64,000 nucleotides of DNA from VMDH01 sp038108875 (GTDB taxonomy: Bacteria; Pseudomonadota; Gammaproteobacteria; Magnimaribacterales; D2472), in assembly GCA_038108875.1 (NCBI GenBank), contig JAYNII010000001.1:101004-165003 (forward strand). The letters run 5' to 3'. Within the stretch, counting starts at the first letter, position 1. Every line of letters starts with the position of its first letter. Shown here piece by piece: positions 52,076 through 60,627 of this stretch. The notes under the pieces are model-generated. The model searched no databases. It saw nothing but the letters and a program-made list of their open reading frames with translations, and had not been told where the DNA came from. Position numbers and translations under genes: made by a program.

Positions 52076-52552
52076 ATGGCTATATCTGAAAATTCTGCAA
52101 TACCAAGTGTTGATGTTGCAATTATTCAAAACGCTGAAAAATTAAACATCAATACCAATACTTATTTCTCAACTGGAAAATTTGTATTGGTAGGGGTTCC
52201 AGGGGCTTTTACCCCAACGTGTCATTTACAGCATTTTCCAGGTTATGTTGAAAGCAATAAAGAATTTCTAAACAAGGGATACAAAGTGGTGTTTATGTCG
52301 GTAAACGATCCTTTTGTAATGAAAGCTTGGTCCGAGGCTGTGAAGAATTCTGATATAGATTGCATAGCAGATGGAAATTGTTCATTTACAGAATCGTTGG
52401 ATTTGGTTATGGATGGTTCAGCTTTTGGCCTTGGCAAAAGGTGTAAAAGGTTTGCTATGGTAATAGAAAATGGCATCATTAAAAGTATCTATGTAGAGGA
52501 AGCAGGGAAATTAGATGTTTCCGCAGCTGTAAACGTACTTGCTCAAATCTGA
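52076..52552 (+). CDS. Peroxiredoxin, Prx5 type
   Basis: A 158-residue redoxin of the Prx5 subfamily. The peroxidatic Cys49 is in VPGAFTPTCHLQHFPGY, with VFMSVNDPFVMKAW and LGKRCKRFAMVIENG downstream. It reduces hydrogen and organic peroxides. In some bacteria this type is fused to glutaredoxin; here grxC is separate, one gene upstream, and may be its reductant. A strong AAGGAG site precedes the ATG. Confidence 0.94.
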   Translation: MAISENSAIPSVDVAIIQNAEKLNINTNTYFSTGKFVLVGVPGAFTPTCHLQHFPGYVESNKEFLNKGYKVVFMSVNDPFVMKAWSEAVKNSDIDCIADGNCSFTESLDLVMDGSAFGLGKRCKRFAMVIENGIIKSIYVEEAGKLDVSAAVNVLAQI

Positions 52553-53425
52553 GTGAAATCAGTCTTATTTATTGGTTTAGGTACCATGGGCTTTCCCATG
52601 GCAACCCATATTCATAATAAAACACACCATAAGCTTTATGTTTTTAATCGAACTGAAACAAAAGAGAAGGAATTTATCTCTCAGGTTGGTGGACAATCTT
52701 TTAGAGAGCTGACCAGACCTTCTGAGATTTTTGATTATGCAATTATTTGTTTGAAGGACGATGATGCAATACTAGATACCCTAGAGACTTATAAAGTCAT
52801 GGATTATCTTAAAAAAGATGCAGTGATAATTGATCACTCTACGACTTCTTTAAATTTAGTTGATCGTATTCTTTCTAATAAAAAGTTTATTCAAAAGAGG
52901 ATTGGTTTTTTAGACGCTCCGGTCTCAGGAGGAGAATCTGGAGCCATTAAGGGTGTTCTTACAACTATGGTTGGAGGCAATGAGGATAATTTAAAAATTG
53001 CAACAGAAGTAATCTTTGCTTATACAAAATCAATTGTTCATATAGGTAAAAATGGTCATGGACAGATTGCAAAAATGATTAATCAGATTTGTATTGCAGG
53101 AATTTTACAAGGTCTAGCAGAAGCTCTTGTATTTGGACGCTCACAAAATGTAGATATGCAAAAAGTTATTAAAGCTATTTCTGGGGGAGCGGCTCAATCT
53201 TGGCAATTAGACAACAGAGCCTTAACCATGCTCAGTGAGGAATTTAACTTTGGCTTTGCAATCGATTTAATGATAAAAGATCTAGAAATTATTAAGCAAT
53301 CTCAACCAAAAGACATATCCAGTCTTAAACTCACTTTAGATGTCCTTTCTAAATACAAAGATTTATCTAGAAAAGGTATGGGAAGACTTGATACCTCTGT
53401 ACTAATAAAGTCTCTGCAATCTTAA
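52553..53425 (+). CDS. Beta-hydroxyacid dehydrogenase family (3-hydroxyisobutyrate dehydrogenase-like)
   Basis: A 290-residue NAD(P)-dependent enzyme starting at GTG directly after the peroxiredoxin stop. The dinucleotide loop is FIGLGTMGFPMA (residues 5-16), the substrate motif DAPVSGGESGAIKG and the catalytic Lys in GQIAKMINQICIAG. The family includes 3-hydroxyisobutyrate, tartronate semialdehyde and succinic semialdehyde/glyoxylate reductases. The substrate cannot be chosen from sequence; branched-chain amino acid breakdown is one option. It converges on the S9 peptidase gene with a 4-base overlap. Confidence 0.88.
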   Translation: MKSVLFIGLGTMGFPMATHIHNKTHHKLYVFNRTETKEKEFISQVGGQSFRELTRPSEIFDYAIICLKDDDAILDTLETYKVMDYLKKDAVIIDHSTTSLNLVDRILSNKKFIQKRIGFLDAPVSGGESGAIKGVLTTMVGGNEDNLKIATEVIFAYTKSIVHIGKNGHGQIAKMINQICIAGILQGLAEALVFGRSQNVDMQKVIKAISGGAAQSWQLDNRALTMLSEEFNFGFAIDLMIKDLEIIKQSQPKDISSLKLTLDVLSKYKDLSRKGMGRLDTSVLIKSLQS

Positions 53426-55512
53426 TCAATTAAGTTAAGTAGAAAATTATATTCTTCAGCCTTTTCTTCGAATGAGTTAATAATACCGCTCTTGCCTCCA
53501 TGTCCTCCAGCAAGATTCATTTTTAGAAGAATGGGTTGTTCAGAAGTAGTATATTCTCTGAGTTTTGGAACATATTTTGCAGGTTCAAAATATTGAACTT
53601 GCGAGTCATATAAGCTGGAAGTTACAAATACTGCGGGGTAGGGTAATGCAGAGATATTGTCGTAAGGTGAATATCTGCTCATATATTCATATTCTTCTTT
53701 AATTCCAGGGTTACCCCACTCATCGTACTCAAACGTTGTTAATGGAATTGAGGGATCTGACATGGTTGTCAGGACATCTACAAAGGGAACACCTGAGAGA
53801 ATTCCCTTATACAATGTAGGCTCAAGATTTATAACGGCTCCCATTAATAACCCTCCGGCACTTCCTCCTTGGGCGAATACATTTTGATTATCTCCTAAGC
53901 CATTTTCAAGGATAGCATGGACAGCATCATTAAAATCATAAAATGTATTCATCTTATTTTGCATTCTGCCAGCATCGTACCAATGTTTACCCATTTCACC
54001 GCCACCTCTGATATTTACCATTACATAAATAAAACCTCTATCAAGAAGGGGTAAAAGCATCTTTCTAAAGTTAGCTTCAGTGTTAATACCGTAGGAGCCA
54101 TATCCATAAAATAAGATTGGCGAATTCTTTGGAGTAGTTTTTTTCTTAACTACAGATAGTGGAATATTCGTGCCGTCTCTTGACTTGATAAAATGTCTAG
54201 AAGTTTCATACTGGTCTTTAAGATAACCAGTAACTTCGGTTTCCCAGACTACCCGTTTGGTTAAACTAAGGAAGTCAACTTCTATAATCTGAGAAGGACT
54301 TATAAGAGAAGAATACTCAAAGTAAAAATTAGCATCTTGATTTTGATATTTTGAGGGCAACAGAGAGGAAGCATAACTCTCTTCAGGTTGTTTAATAATG
54401 TCTATCTTCTCAGATGAATTTCGAAGAATGCCTATTTCTGGTAAACCATTAACTCTAATACTTAAGGCAACAAAGTTCTTATGGGGTTGCATATCTTCAA
54501 TAAAAGTATTTGTGTCATGGTTAAGGATTAAGTTTTCTTGATTAAAGAAATTTTGAGCATCTTTCAAAAGAACTTTATAAACTGCAAAATTTGGAGCACT
54601 TCTATTTGATCGAATAAATAAATCCTGATCTAAAGCATCCGCATAATATAAATGGTCAGTTTCTCTTGGATGAATAATATTGAGGTCTTGAGTTCCTTTT
54701 ACTAAGTACCTAATTTCATTTGAATTTGTTGATTCGATATTAACAAATGCAATATGACTATCAATTGATTGATATAAATTCATATTAAACTCTGGATTTT
54801 GTTCTTGATAAATTAACTTATCTCTATCTTGTGAATCGCCAAGCGTGTGGATATAAAGCTTATTGGCAATTAAGGTGATTGGATCTTTTTGAAGGTATAA
54901 CACCGATTTTTGATCAAGCCAAACAATATTTCCAGTAGTCAATCTCAAAACATCTTCAACAACTTCTTGAGTTTGTAAATTAATAAATTTAACCAGGTAT
55001 TCTCTTCTACCCGTTGTATCTTCAGCAAATGCCAACAGAGCATTATTTGGAGATGGATTTAAGAAAGCGACATTGTAATAGTCAAACTCAGTAAATTTTT
55101 TATTTGGATCTAGCACTACTTCATCAACATTATTTAGAGATCGATAATAGATTGGTAGTTGTTGATCTTTTTGTTGAATTGAAAAATATTTAAATTCACC
55201 ATTTTGATAGGTGAATGACTTTTCTGCTTCAGGTAAGTAAGAGAGCAGCTCGCTAACAATTTCTTTTTTATAGTCTGTTTTGGAGGCAAACCACTTTGAT
55301 GTGTATAAGTTTTCGCTTTTTAAATACTCTATAACCACTGGATCAGATCTTGAGTCGTCTCTTAACCAATAATATTCATCTATTCGAGTATAGTCATGCG
55401 CTTTAAGCTCGTAAGGTATTTTTTTGGGAATTGGTGCAATATTATTCATAAGATCGTTTTTCTCACATGAGAGTGTAAGTAAGAGTGATAGGATTAATAA
55501 GATTCGGTTCAT
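53422..55512 (-). CDS. S9 family prolyl oligopeptidase/oligopeptidase B-like lipoprotein
   Basis: About 696 residues from the ATG at 55512, which gives a clean lipoprotein signal (LLLTLSC); an in-frame ATG at 55533 would only prepend seven residues. The N-terminal half is the beta-propeller gate. The C-terminal alpha/beta hydrolase has Ser551 in GGSAGGLLMG, Asp636 in YDSQVQYFEP and His671 in AGGHGGKSG. YGSYG and MVNIRGGGEMG are typical of the oligopeptidase B branch. It should cleave short peptides, and the signal places it in the periplasm. Divergent from the acyltransferase gene. Confidence 0.92.
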   Translation of the reverse strand: MNRILLILSLLLTLSCEKNDLMNNIAPIPKKIPYELKAHDYTRIDEYYWLRDDSRSDPVVIEYLKSENLYTSKWFASKTDYKKEIVSELLSYLPEAEKSFTYQNGEFKYFSIQQKDQQLPIYYRSLNNVDEVVLDPNKKFTEFDYYNVAFLNPSPNNALLAFAEDTTGRREYLVKFINLQTQEVVEDVLRLTTGNIVWLDQKSVLYLQKDPITLIANKLYIHTLGDSQDRDKLIYQEQNPEFNMNLYQSIDSHIAFVNIESTNSNEIRYLVKGTQDLNIIHPRETDHLYYADALDQDLFIRSNRSAPNFAVYKVLLKDAQNFFNQENLILNHDTNTFIEDMQPHKNFVALSIRVNGLPEIGILRNSSEKIDIIKQPEESYASSLLPSKYQNQDANFYFEYSSLISPSQIIEVDFLSLTKRVVWETEVTGYLKDQYETSRHFIKSRDGTNIPLSVVKKKTTPKNSPILFYGYGSYGINTEANFRKMLLPLLDRGFIYVMVNIRGGGEMGKHWYDAGRMQNKMNTFYDFNDAVHAILENGLGDNQNVFAQGGSAGGLLMGAVINLEPTLYKGILSGVPFVDVLTTMSDPSIPLTTFEYDEWGNPGIKEEYEYMSRYSPYDNISALPYPAVFVTSSLYDSQVQYFEPAKYVPKLREYTTSEQPILLKMNLAGGHGGKSGIINSFEEKAEEYNFLLNLID

Positions 55513-55581
55513 ACATAATAATTTTATCTGCAAAACAAGTTGCTGTGTAAATAAGATAGAATAGCCTATAACTAGGAGCCT

Positions 55582-56172
55582 ATGAATTTACCAGAAATAG
55601 TTATACCAAAAAATTTCTTAGCCAAAAGACCAAAATCTCTTAGTTTTTTGTGTAGAAAAATATTTAAATTAATTGGCTGGAAAGCCCTAGGAACTATTCC
55701 TGAAAACAAAAATTTAATGGTTGCTGTAGGACCGCATACCTCGAACTGGGATTTTGTCGTTGGCATGCTTTTTGTCATAGGTTGGGATGCAAGAATTAAT
55801 TGGATAGGTAAACACTCAATTTTTAAACCAGGCCTAAGTAAATTATTTAGAGGATTTGGAGGAATTCCAGTAAATAGGGAAAATTCTGAAAACTTAATGG
55901 AAGAAATTCATCAGGTAATTAATCAACATAAACATTACATTATTGCAATTGCTCCGGAGGGAACAAGAAAGAAGGTTGAAAAGTTAAAGTCCGGATTCAT
56001 TAGAATTTCAAATCAATTGCAGTGCGATATTATGCTTGCTGGTTTAGATTTCAAAAGGAAGATGATAATCATCAATGATTTCTTTCAACCTTGCGGAGAC
56101 CTAGAATTGGATTTAGCCGCAGTTAAAAGTTACTTCGCTAACTTTGGTGCAAAGAGGAAAAATAATTTTTGA
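55582..56172 (+). CDS. PlsC-like 1-acyl-glycerol-3-phosphate acyltransferase family
   Basis: A 196-residue small acyltransferase. The catalytic HxxxxD is HTSNWDF, followed by KHSIFKPG, the PVNRE motif and the EGTR box in APEGTRKK. There is no clear membrane helix beyond the N-terminal third, and it is shorter than the essential PlsC, so it may be an accessory acyltransferase acting on phospholipid or another acceptor. AGGAG precedes the ATG. Its stop overlaps the next gene's TTG. Confidence 0.83.
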   Translation: MNLPEIVIPKNFLAKRPKSLSFLCRKIFKLIGWKALGTIPENKNLMVAVGPHTSNWDFVVGMLFVIGWDARINWIGKHSIFKPGLSKLFRGFGGIPVNRENSENLMEEIHQVINQHKHYIIAIAPEGTRKKVEKLKSGFIRISNQLQCDIMLAGLDFKRKMIIINDFFQPCGDLELDLAAVKSYFANFGAKRKNNF

Positions 56173-57746
56173 CTGTGAGAAAAATTCTAATTTTATTAAG
56201 TTTCGTTCTGGTAGGTTGTTCAAACCAGGAATTTGATTTGGTTATCATTAATGGGCTTGTTATAGATGGTTCAGGTCAACCTGGTATTTATCAAGACATT
56301 GGAATTGTAGACGATAAGATTGTGTATATTGGCAATCAATTACCTTTCAAAGCAAAGAAAACAATCAATGCAGAGGGTTTGGTTGTATCACCAGGATTCA
56401 TTGACCCTCACACACATGCTGTGAGAGGGATCTATGATGTACCTACTGCAGATAGTTCCTTACTTCAAGGCATCACAACTTTAACTGAAGGAAACGATGG
56501 AACTTCACCATTTCCAATCGCAGAACACTATAACCTCATCGAACAAACCAAAATCAGTCCAAATTGGGCTGTTTTTGTTGGCCAAGGAACTATTAGAGAG
56601 CAAGTTATGGGTCTAGAAAATAGGCCTGCTACAAGCGAAGAACTATCTTTAATGAAGGACTTAGTGCAAGAGGCAATGGTACAAGGAGCGCTTGGTCTAT
56701 CTACAGGTCTTTTTTATGTTCCAGGAAATTTTACTCCGACTACTGAAATCATTGAACTTGCCAAAGTGGCAGCTTCTTATGGAGGAATTTACATTTCCCA
56801 CATGAGAGAGGAAGCATCTGCCATCATAGATTCTGTGCAAGAAACTATAGAGATTGGAAAAAAAGCAAATATACCTGTGCAGATTACGCATCATAAAGTC
56901 ATTGGTAAAAAAAATTGGGGCCTTTCAAGAGAGACGCTTAAATTGGTTGATGATGCTTCACATGAGGGATTGAAAGTAACTTTGGATCAATACCCTTACA
57001 CTGCTTCGCAGACCTCTATAAGAGCTTTAATTCCTCAATGGGCTCAGGAAGGGGGAACACTAGAATTAATCGCAAGAATCGATAATCCTGAAATTAACAC
57101 TCAATTGATTGTTGAAGTTGTCGATAAAATTCTGAACGATCGAGGTGGAGGACACCCTAAAAATGTATATATTTCTAAATGCTCATGGAATACGGCATTT
57201 GAAGGAAAAAGCCTTGCTGATATTTTAGTTTCAAGAAGCTTGGATCCTACTCCAGAAAATGCTGCTCTTTTAGTATTTGAAATTGTTAAGGGTGGAGGTG
57301 CCTCAGCTGTTTTTCATGCAATCTCTGAAGATGATGTGCTAAATATTATGAAACACCCATTAGCAGCAATAGGATCTGATGGCCCAATAACTATATTTAA
57401 CGAGGGCGCTCCTCATCCTAGGACATATGGTACGTTTGCAAGGGTATTAGGGAAGTATGTCAGAGAAGATAAGGTAATTAGTCTCGAAGAAGCTATTCGA
57501 AAGATGACCTCCTTAACTGCAACTACTTTTAATATTAAACAACGAGGCTTACTAAAGAGAGATTATTTTGCCGATATAACTATATTCAACCCTAATACAG
57601 TGGTTGATAATGCAACCTTTGCTAACCCACATCAATATGCTTCTGGAGTTATCTACGTTTTAGTTAACGGTCAAGTTGTCGTAGAAAATGGAAAGCACAA
57701 TGGTAAAAGACCTGGCAGAATTTTAAGAGGCCCAGGGTTTAATTAG
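56169..57746 (+). CDS. D-aminoacylase-like amidohydrolase, lipoprotein, TTG start
   Basis: A 525-residue N-acyl-D-amino-acid deacylase/dihydroorotase-type protein. A lipoprotein signal (FVLVGC) is followed by DLVIINGLVIDGSG, the metal motif PGFIDPHTHA, ISHMREEA and IGSDGP, which fit the urease-related amidohydrolase superfamily. It probably deacylates D-amino acids or related amides outside the cytoplasm, perhaps recycling wall-derived compounds. The TTG start overlaps the upstream stop (TTGA), the same arrangement as at 26144. Confidence 0.87.
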   Translation: MTVRKILILLSFVLVGCSNQEFDLVIINGLVIDGSGQPGIYQDIGIVDDKIVYIGNQLPFKAKKTINAEGLVVSPGFIDPHTHAVRGIYDVPTADSSLLQGITTLTEGNDGTSPFPIAEHYNLIEQTKISPNWAVFVGQGTIREQVMGLENRPATSEELSLMKDLVQEAMVQGALGLSTGLFYVPGNFTPTTEIIELAKVAASYGGIYISHMREEASAIIDSVQETIEIGKKANIPVQITHHKVIGKKNWGLSRETLKLVDDASHEGLKVTLDQYPYTASQTSIRALIPQWAQEGGTLELIARIDNPEINTQLIVEVVDKILNDRGGGHPKNVYISKCSWNTAFEGKSLADILVSRSLDPTPENAALLVFEIVKGGGASAVFHAISEDDVLNIMKHPLAAIGSDGPITIFNEGAPHPRTYGTFARVLGKYVREDKVISLEEAIRKMTSLTATTFNIKQRGLLKRDYFADITIFNPNTVVDNATFANPHQYASGVIYVLVNGQVVVENGKHNGKRPGRILRGPGFN

Positions 57747-57748
57747 GA

Positions 57749-58804
57749 TTATCTAAAACTAGCGTTAACTGCTTTAAGATTTTGTCTACTTGGCAACAAT
57801 TCCTTACTCCCCATCGAGTTTAGTGGAGTATCCGTGACATTCATAATATTACAATGCTCCCTTACTTTTTCATTTATGTATAAGAGACCGGTTAGAATAT
57901 TACCTTGGTCTTCTGCCTTATAGATTTTATCTAAAACCATATTTTTATTAGTTGGATTAAATTTTTTATCTATCTTTTTTAATGATATATAAGCACCACT
58001 GTGAAGTTTTACATTGGTTCGTTGGCCAGATTTATATTTAGTTGTAATTTCTTTCTTAGAGGGGACAAAATCTAGCAATGATACAGATTCATTGTGTTCT
58101 CTTACATAATCGTAACTTTTTGTAGAACCAGCATGGTTATTAAAAGCTACACAAGGAGAGATAATATCTACTAAAGCAAAACCATTAAATTCTATTGCCG
58201 CTTTTAAAATTGGAATAAGTTGATCTTTATCACCAGAAAAACTCCTTGCCACAAATCCTGCTCCCAATTGAATAGCCATTTTGGCTAAATCAATTGGTTC
58301 AAATAAATTTTCATCACCGTACTTATTTTTGGAATTTAAATCATTAGTTGCAGAAAACTGACCTTTGGTGAGACCGTATGTGCCATTATTTTCCACAATA
58401 TAAACCATGTTCACTTGTCTTCTCACAGCATGCATAAATTGACCTATGCCAATTGAAGCTGTATCGCCGTCACCTGATACTCCCATGTAGATTAGATTTT
58501 TATTAGCTAGATTTGCTCCGGTTGCAACCGAGGGCATTCTTCCATGAACAGAATTAAAACCATGAGCTTGATTTAAGAAATAAGAAGGAGATTTAGATGA
58601 ACAACCTATACCAGATAGCTTAGCAACTTTATGTGCTGAAATATTTAATTGAAAGCAAGCATCAACTATTGCTGCACTAATAGAATCATGACCACACCCA
58701 GCACAGAGGGTTGAAATAGTACCCTCATAATCTCTTCTAGTGAGTCCAATTTTATTTCTCTCAAGAGCGGGGTGGTGGTTTTTAGGTTTTCCTATATAGG
58801 TCAT
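57749..58804 (-). CDS. korB: 2-oxoacid:ferredoxin oxidoreductase, beta subunit
   Basis: A 351-residue thiamine-diphosphate subunit. CAGCGHDSISAAIVDACF and SGIGCSSKSP are the cofactor/cluster region, and GDGDTASIGIGQFMHAVRR with ENNGTYGLTKGQFSAT binds the TPP Mg. With KorA it converts a 2-oxoacid (2-oxoglutarate or a related acid) and CoA to acyl-CoA, CO2 and reduced ferredoxin. The start overlaps korA by 4 bases. Gene order and the TKGQ motif match two-subunit KorAB enzymes; pyruvate or branched-chain acids cannot be excluded. Confidence 0.9.
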   Translation of the reverse strand: MTYIGKPKNHHPALERNKIGLTRRDYEGTISTLCAGCGHDSISAAIVDACFQLNISAHKVAKLSGIGCSSKSPSYFLNQAHGFNSVHGRMPSVATGANLANKNLIYMGVSGDGDTASIGIGQFMHAVRRQVNMVYIVENNGTYGLTKGQFSATNDLNSKNKYGDENLFEPIDLAKMAIQLGAGFVARSFSGDKDQLIPILKAAIEFNGFALVDIISPCVAFNNHAGSTKSYDYVREHNESVSLLDFVPSKKEITTKYKSGQRTNVKLHSGAYISLKKIDKKFNPTNKNMVLDKIYKAEDQGNILTGLLYINEKVREHCNIMNVTDTPLNSMGSKELLPSRQNLKAVNASFR

Positions 58805-60627
58805 TTTCTGGCTACCTTTTTGAGCGTCTTATTACCTAAGTGTTGCTTTATTGAAAGAGATATGAAATTTGCTGTAATAGGTGATCCATCAAAACAAAGA
58901 ATAGATTTCAGCTTCTTATGATTGGTTTTACATTCAGCGAGAATAAGGGTTTTTAGTTGAGCATCTCTGTTTTGTTCAACTATAAAAATAGTTTTATGCG
59001 CATCTATAAAGTTCCAAACTTCCTCACCAAAAGGGAAAGATCTTATTCGCATAGCATCACAAGGCTTATTATCTTTGGCAAGTAAATCTAGTGATTCTTG
59101 CATAGCAACCTCTGTACTTCCGAAATATAAGATTCCTATTTCACTGAAATTTCTGTCTTGCTTGGTTAAAGCTTTAGGTAAGTAATTGGGGGATAAATCA
59201 ATTTTCTTCTTAATCCTAGATAAATTTTCTGCGTTTACAACACCATCTTCTGTATATGCTGCAAAAGCATCGTGCGAGCTTCCTCTAGTAAAGAAAGCAC
59301 CTTTTTTAGGATGTGTCCCAGGGTATGTGCGATAAGGTATGCCATCATTGTCTACATCCTGGTAACGTCCAAATTTATCAATTTTATCTAAAGCCTTGGC
59401 ATCTAGAACTTTACCTCTATCAAACTCATCAAAATTATCCCAGTTTAGTTCTGGAACCATCCAGTCGTTCATTCCTATATCTAAATCTGAAAGAATAAAA
59501 AGGGGAGTTTGTAATCTGTCTGCTAAATTAAAAGCTAAAGCAGCAAATTCAAAACATTCTTTAGGATCGGCTGGAAACAAGAGTGGATGTTTGGTATCTC
59601 CGTGAGATGCATAGGCGCATAAAAGCACATCAGATTGTTGCGTTCTAGTTGGCATACCGGTGCTCGGACCTCCTCGTTGGATATCAAAAATTACCACTGG
59701 AACCTCTGCAAAATAAGCTAATCCAATAAATTCATTCATAAGTGAAATTCCTGGACCGCTGGTTGCAGTAAAGGCTCTGGCACCGTTCCAATTTGCACCA
59801 ATTGCCATTCCTAGAGCGGCAAGCTCATCCTCTGCTTGCACAATTGCAAAATTATTTTTACCTGTAACTTGATCTACTCTGAATTGGTTACAGTATCTGG
59901 TAAATCCCTCAGCAAGAGAAGTGGATGGAGTAATTGGGTACCATGCGCATACAGTGGCACCTCCAAAGACACAGCCCAGACCGGCTGCTTCATTACCATT
60001 GATAAGTATTTTATTTTTGGTTAAGTTAGATTTTTTAACTTTAATATCGCACAAACCCTGAAAGTGTTTTTTTGCGTAACTAAAACCTATGTTAAATGCT
60101 TTAACATTAGGGGCTATAAGTTTTTCTTTTCCAATAAATTGTTCTTTAATTAATTTTATGTAGATCTCTTTTGGAATATCTAGTAAGTAGGCTAGGGCAC
60201 CAACATAAACAAGATTCTTAAATAATTGTCTTTGTTTTGGATTAGTAAATTCAGCAATACACAAAGAGGTTATGGGTAACTCTATGATTGTAATATCGTT
60301 TCGATTAAAGTTTCTTTTCCAAGAAGAATCATACAGAACATAGCCTCCAGCATTTACTTCTGCTATATCTTTGTTGTAACTCTGAGGATTCATAGGCACT
60401 GCGATATCAATACCTGCACGCCTACCTAAATAACCTTTGTCATTGACTCTAACTTCGAACCAGGTTGGTAAACCCTGAATATTAGATGGAAAAATATTTT
60501 TCGGACTTACTGGGACACCATATCTAAATATGCCCTTGGCGAACATTTGGTTGGCGCTTGCGGAGCCTGATCCATTAACGTTGGCAAATTTTATGACAAA
60601 GTCATTAACGGATGTAATTTTCTTCAT
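58801..60627 (-). CDS. korA: 2-oxoacid:ferredoxin oxidoreductase, alpha (gamma-alpha fused) subunit
   Basis: About 608 residues from the ATG at 60627, which overlaps the upstream gene by 4 bases; a longer reading from 60687 lies inside that gene. The first 200 residues are the gamma domain (VNGSGSASANQMFAKGIFRYG), and from about 210 the alpha domain follows (NGNEAAGLGCVFGGATVCAWYPITPSTSLAEG, EDELAALGMAIGANWNGARAFTATSGPG split over the site). This two-subunit layout, with no ferredoxin domain, is that of KorAB enzymes. It acts with KorB in the cytoplasm. Confidence 0.91.
   Translation of the reverse strand: MKKITSVNDFVIKFANVNGSGSASANQMFAKGIFRYGVPVSPKNIFPSNIQGLPTWFEVRVNDKGYLGRRAGIDIAVPMNPQSYNKDIAEVNAGGYVLYDSSWKRNFNRNDITIIELPITSLCIAEFTNPKQRQLFKNLVYVGALAYLLDIPKEIYIKLIKEQFIGKEKLIAPNVKAFNIGFSYAKKHFQGLCDIKVKKSNLTKNKILINGNEAAGLGCVFGGATVCAWYPITPSTSLAEGFTRYCNQFRVDQVTGKNNFAIVQAEDELAALGMAIGANWNGARAFTATSGPGISLMNEFIGLAYFAEVPVVIFDIQRGGPSTGMPTRTQQSDVLLCAYASHGDTKHPLLFPADPKECFEFAALAFNLADRLQTPLFILSDLDIGMNDWMVPELNWDNFDEFDRGKVLDAKALDKIDKFGRYQDVDNDGIPYRTYPGTHPKKGAFFTRGSSHDAFAAYTEDGVVNAENLSRIKKKIDLSPNYLPKALTKQDRNFSEIGILYFGSTEVAMQESLDLLAKDNKPCDAMRIRSFPFGEEVWNFIDAHKTIFIVEQNRDAQLKTLILAECKTNHKKLKSILCFDGSPITANFISLSIKQHLGNKTLKKVARK

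Noticed and set aside
59313..60024. Plus-strand open frames inside korA
   Set aside because: They are shadows of the minus-strand coding sequence without motifs or start signals.
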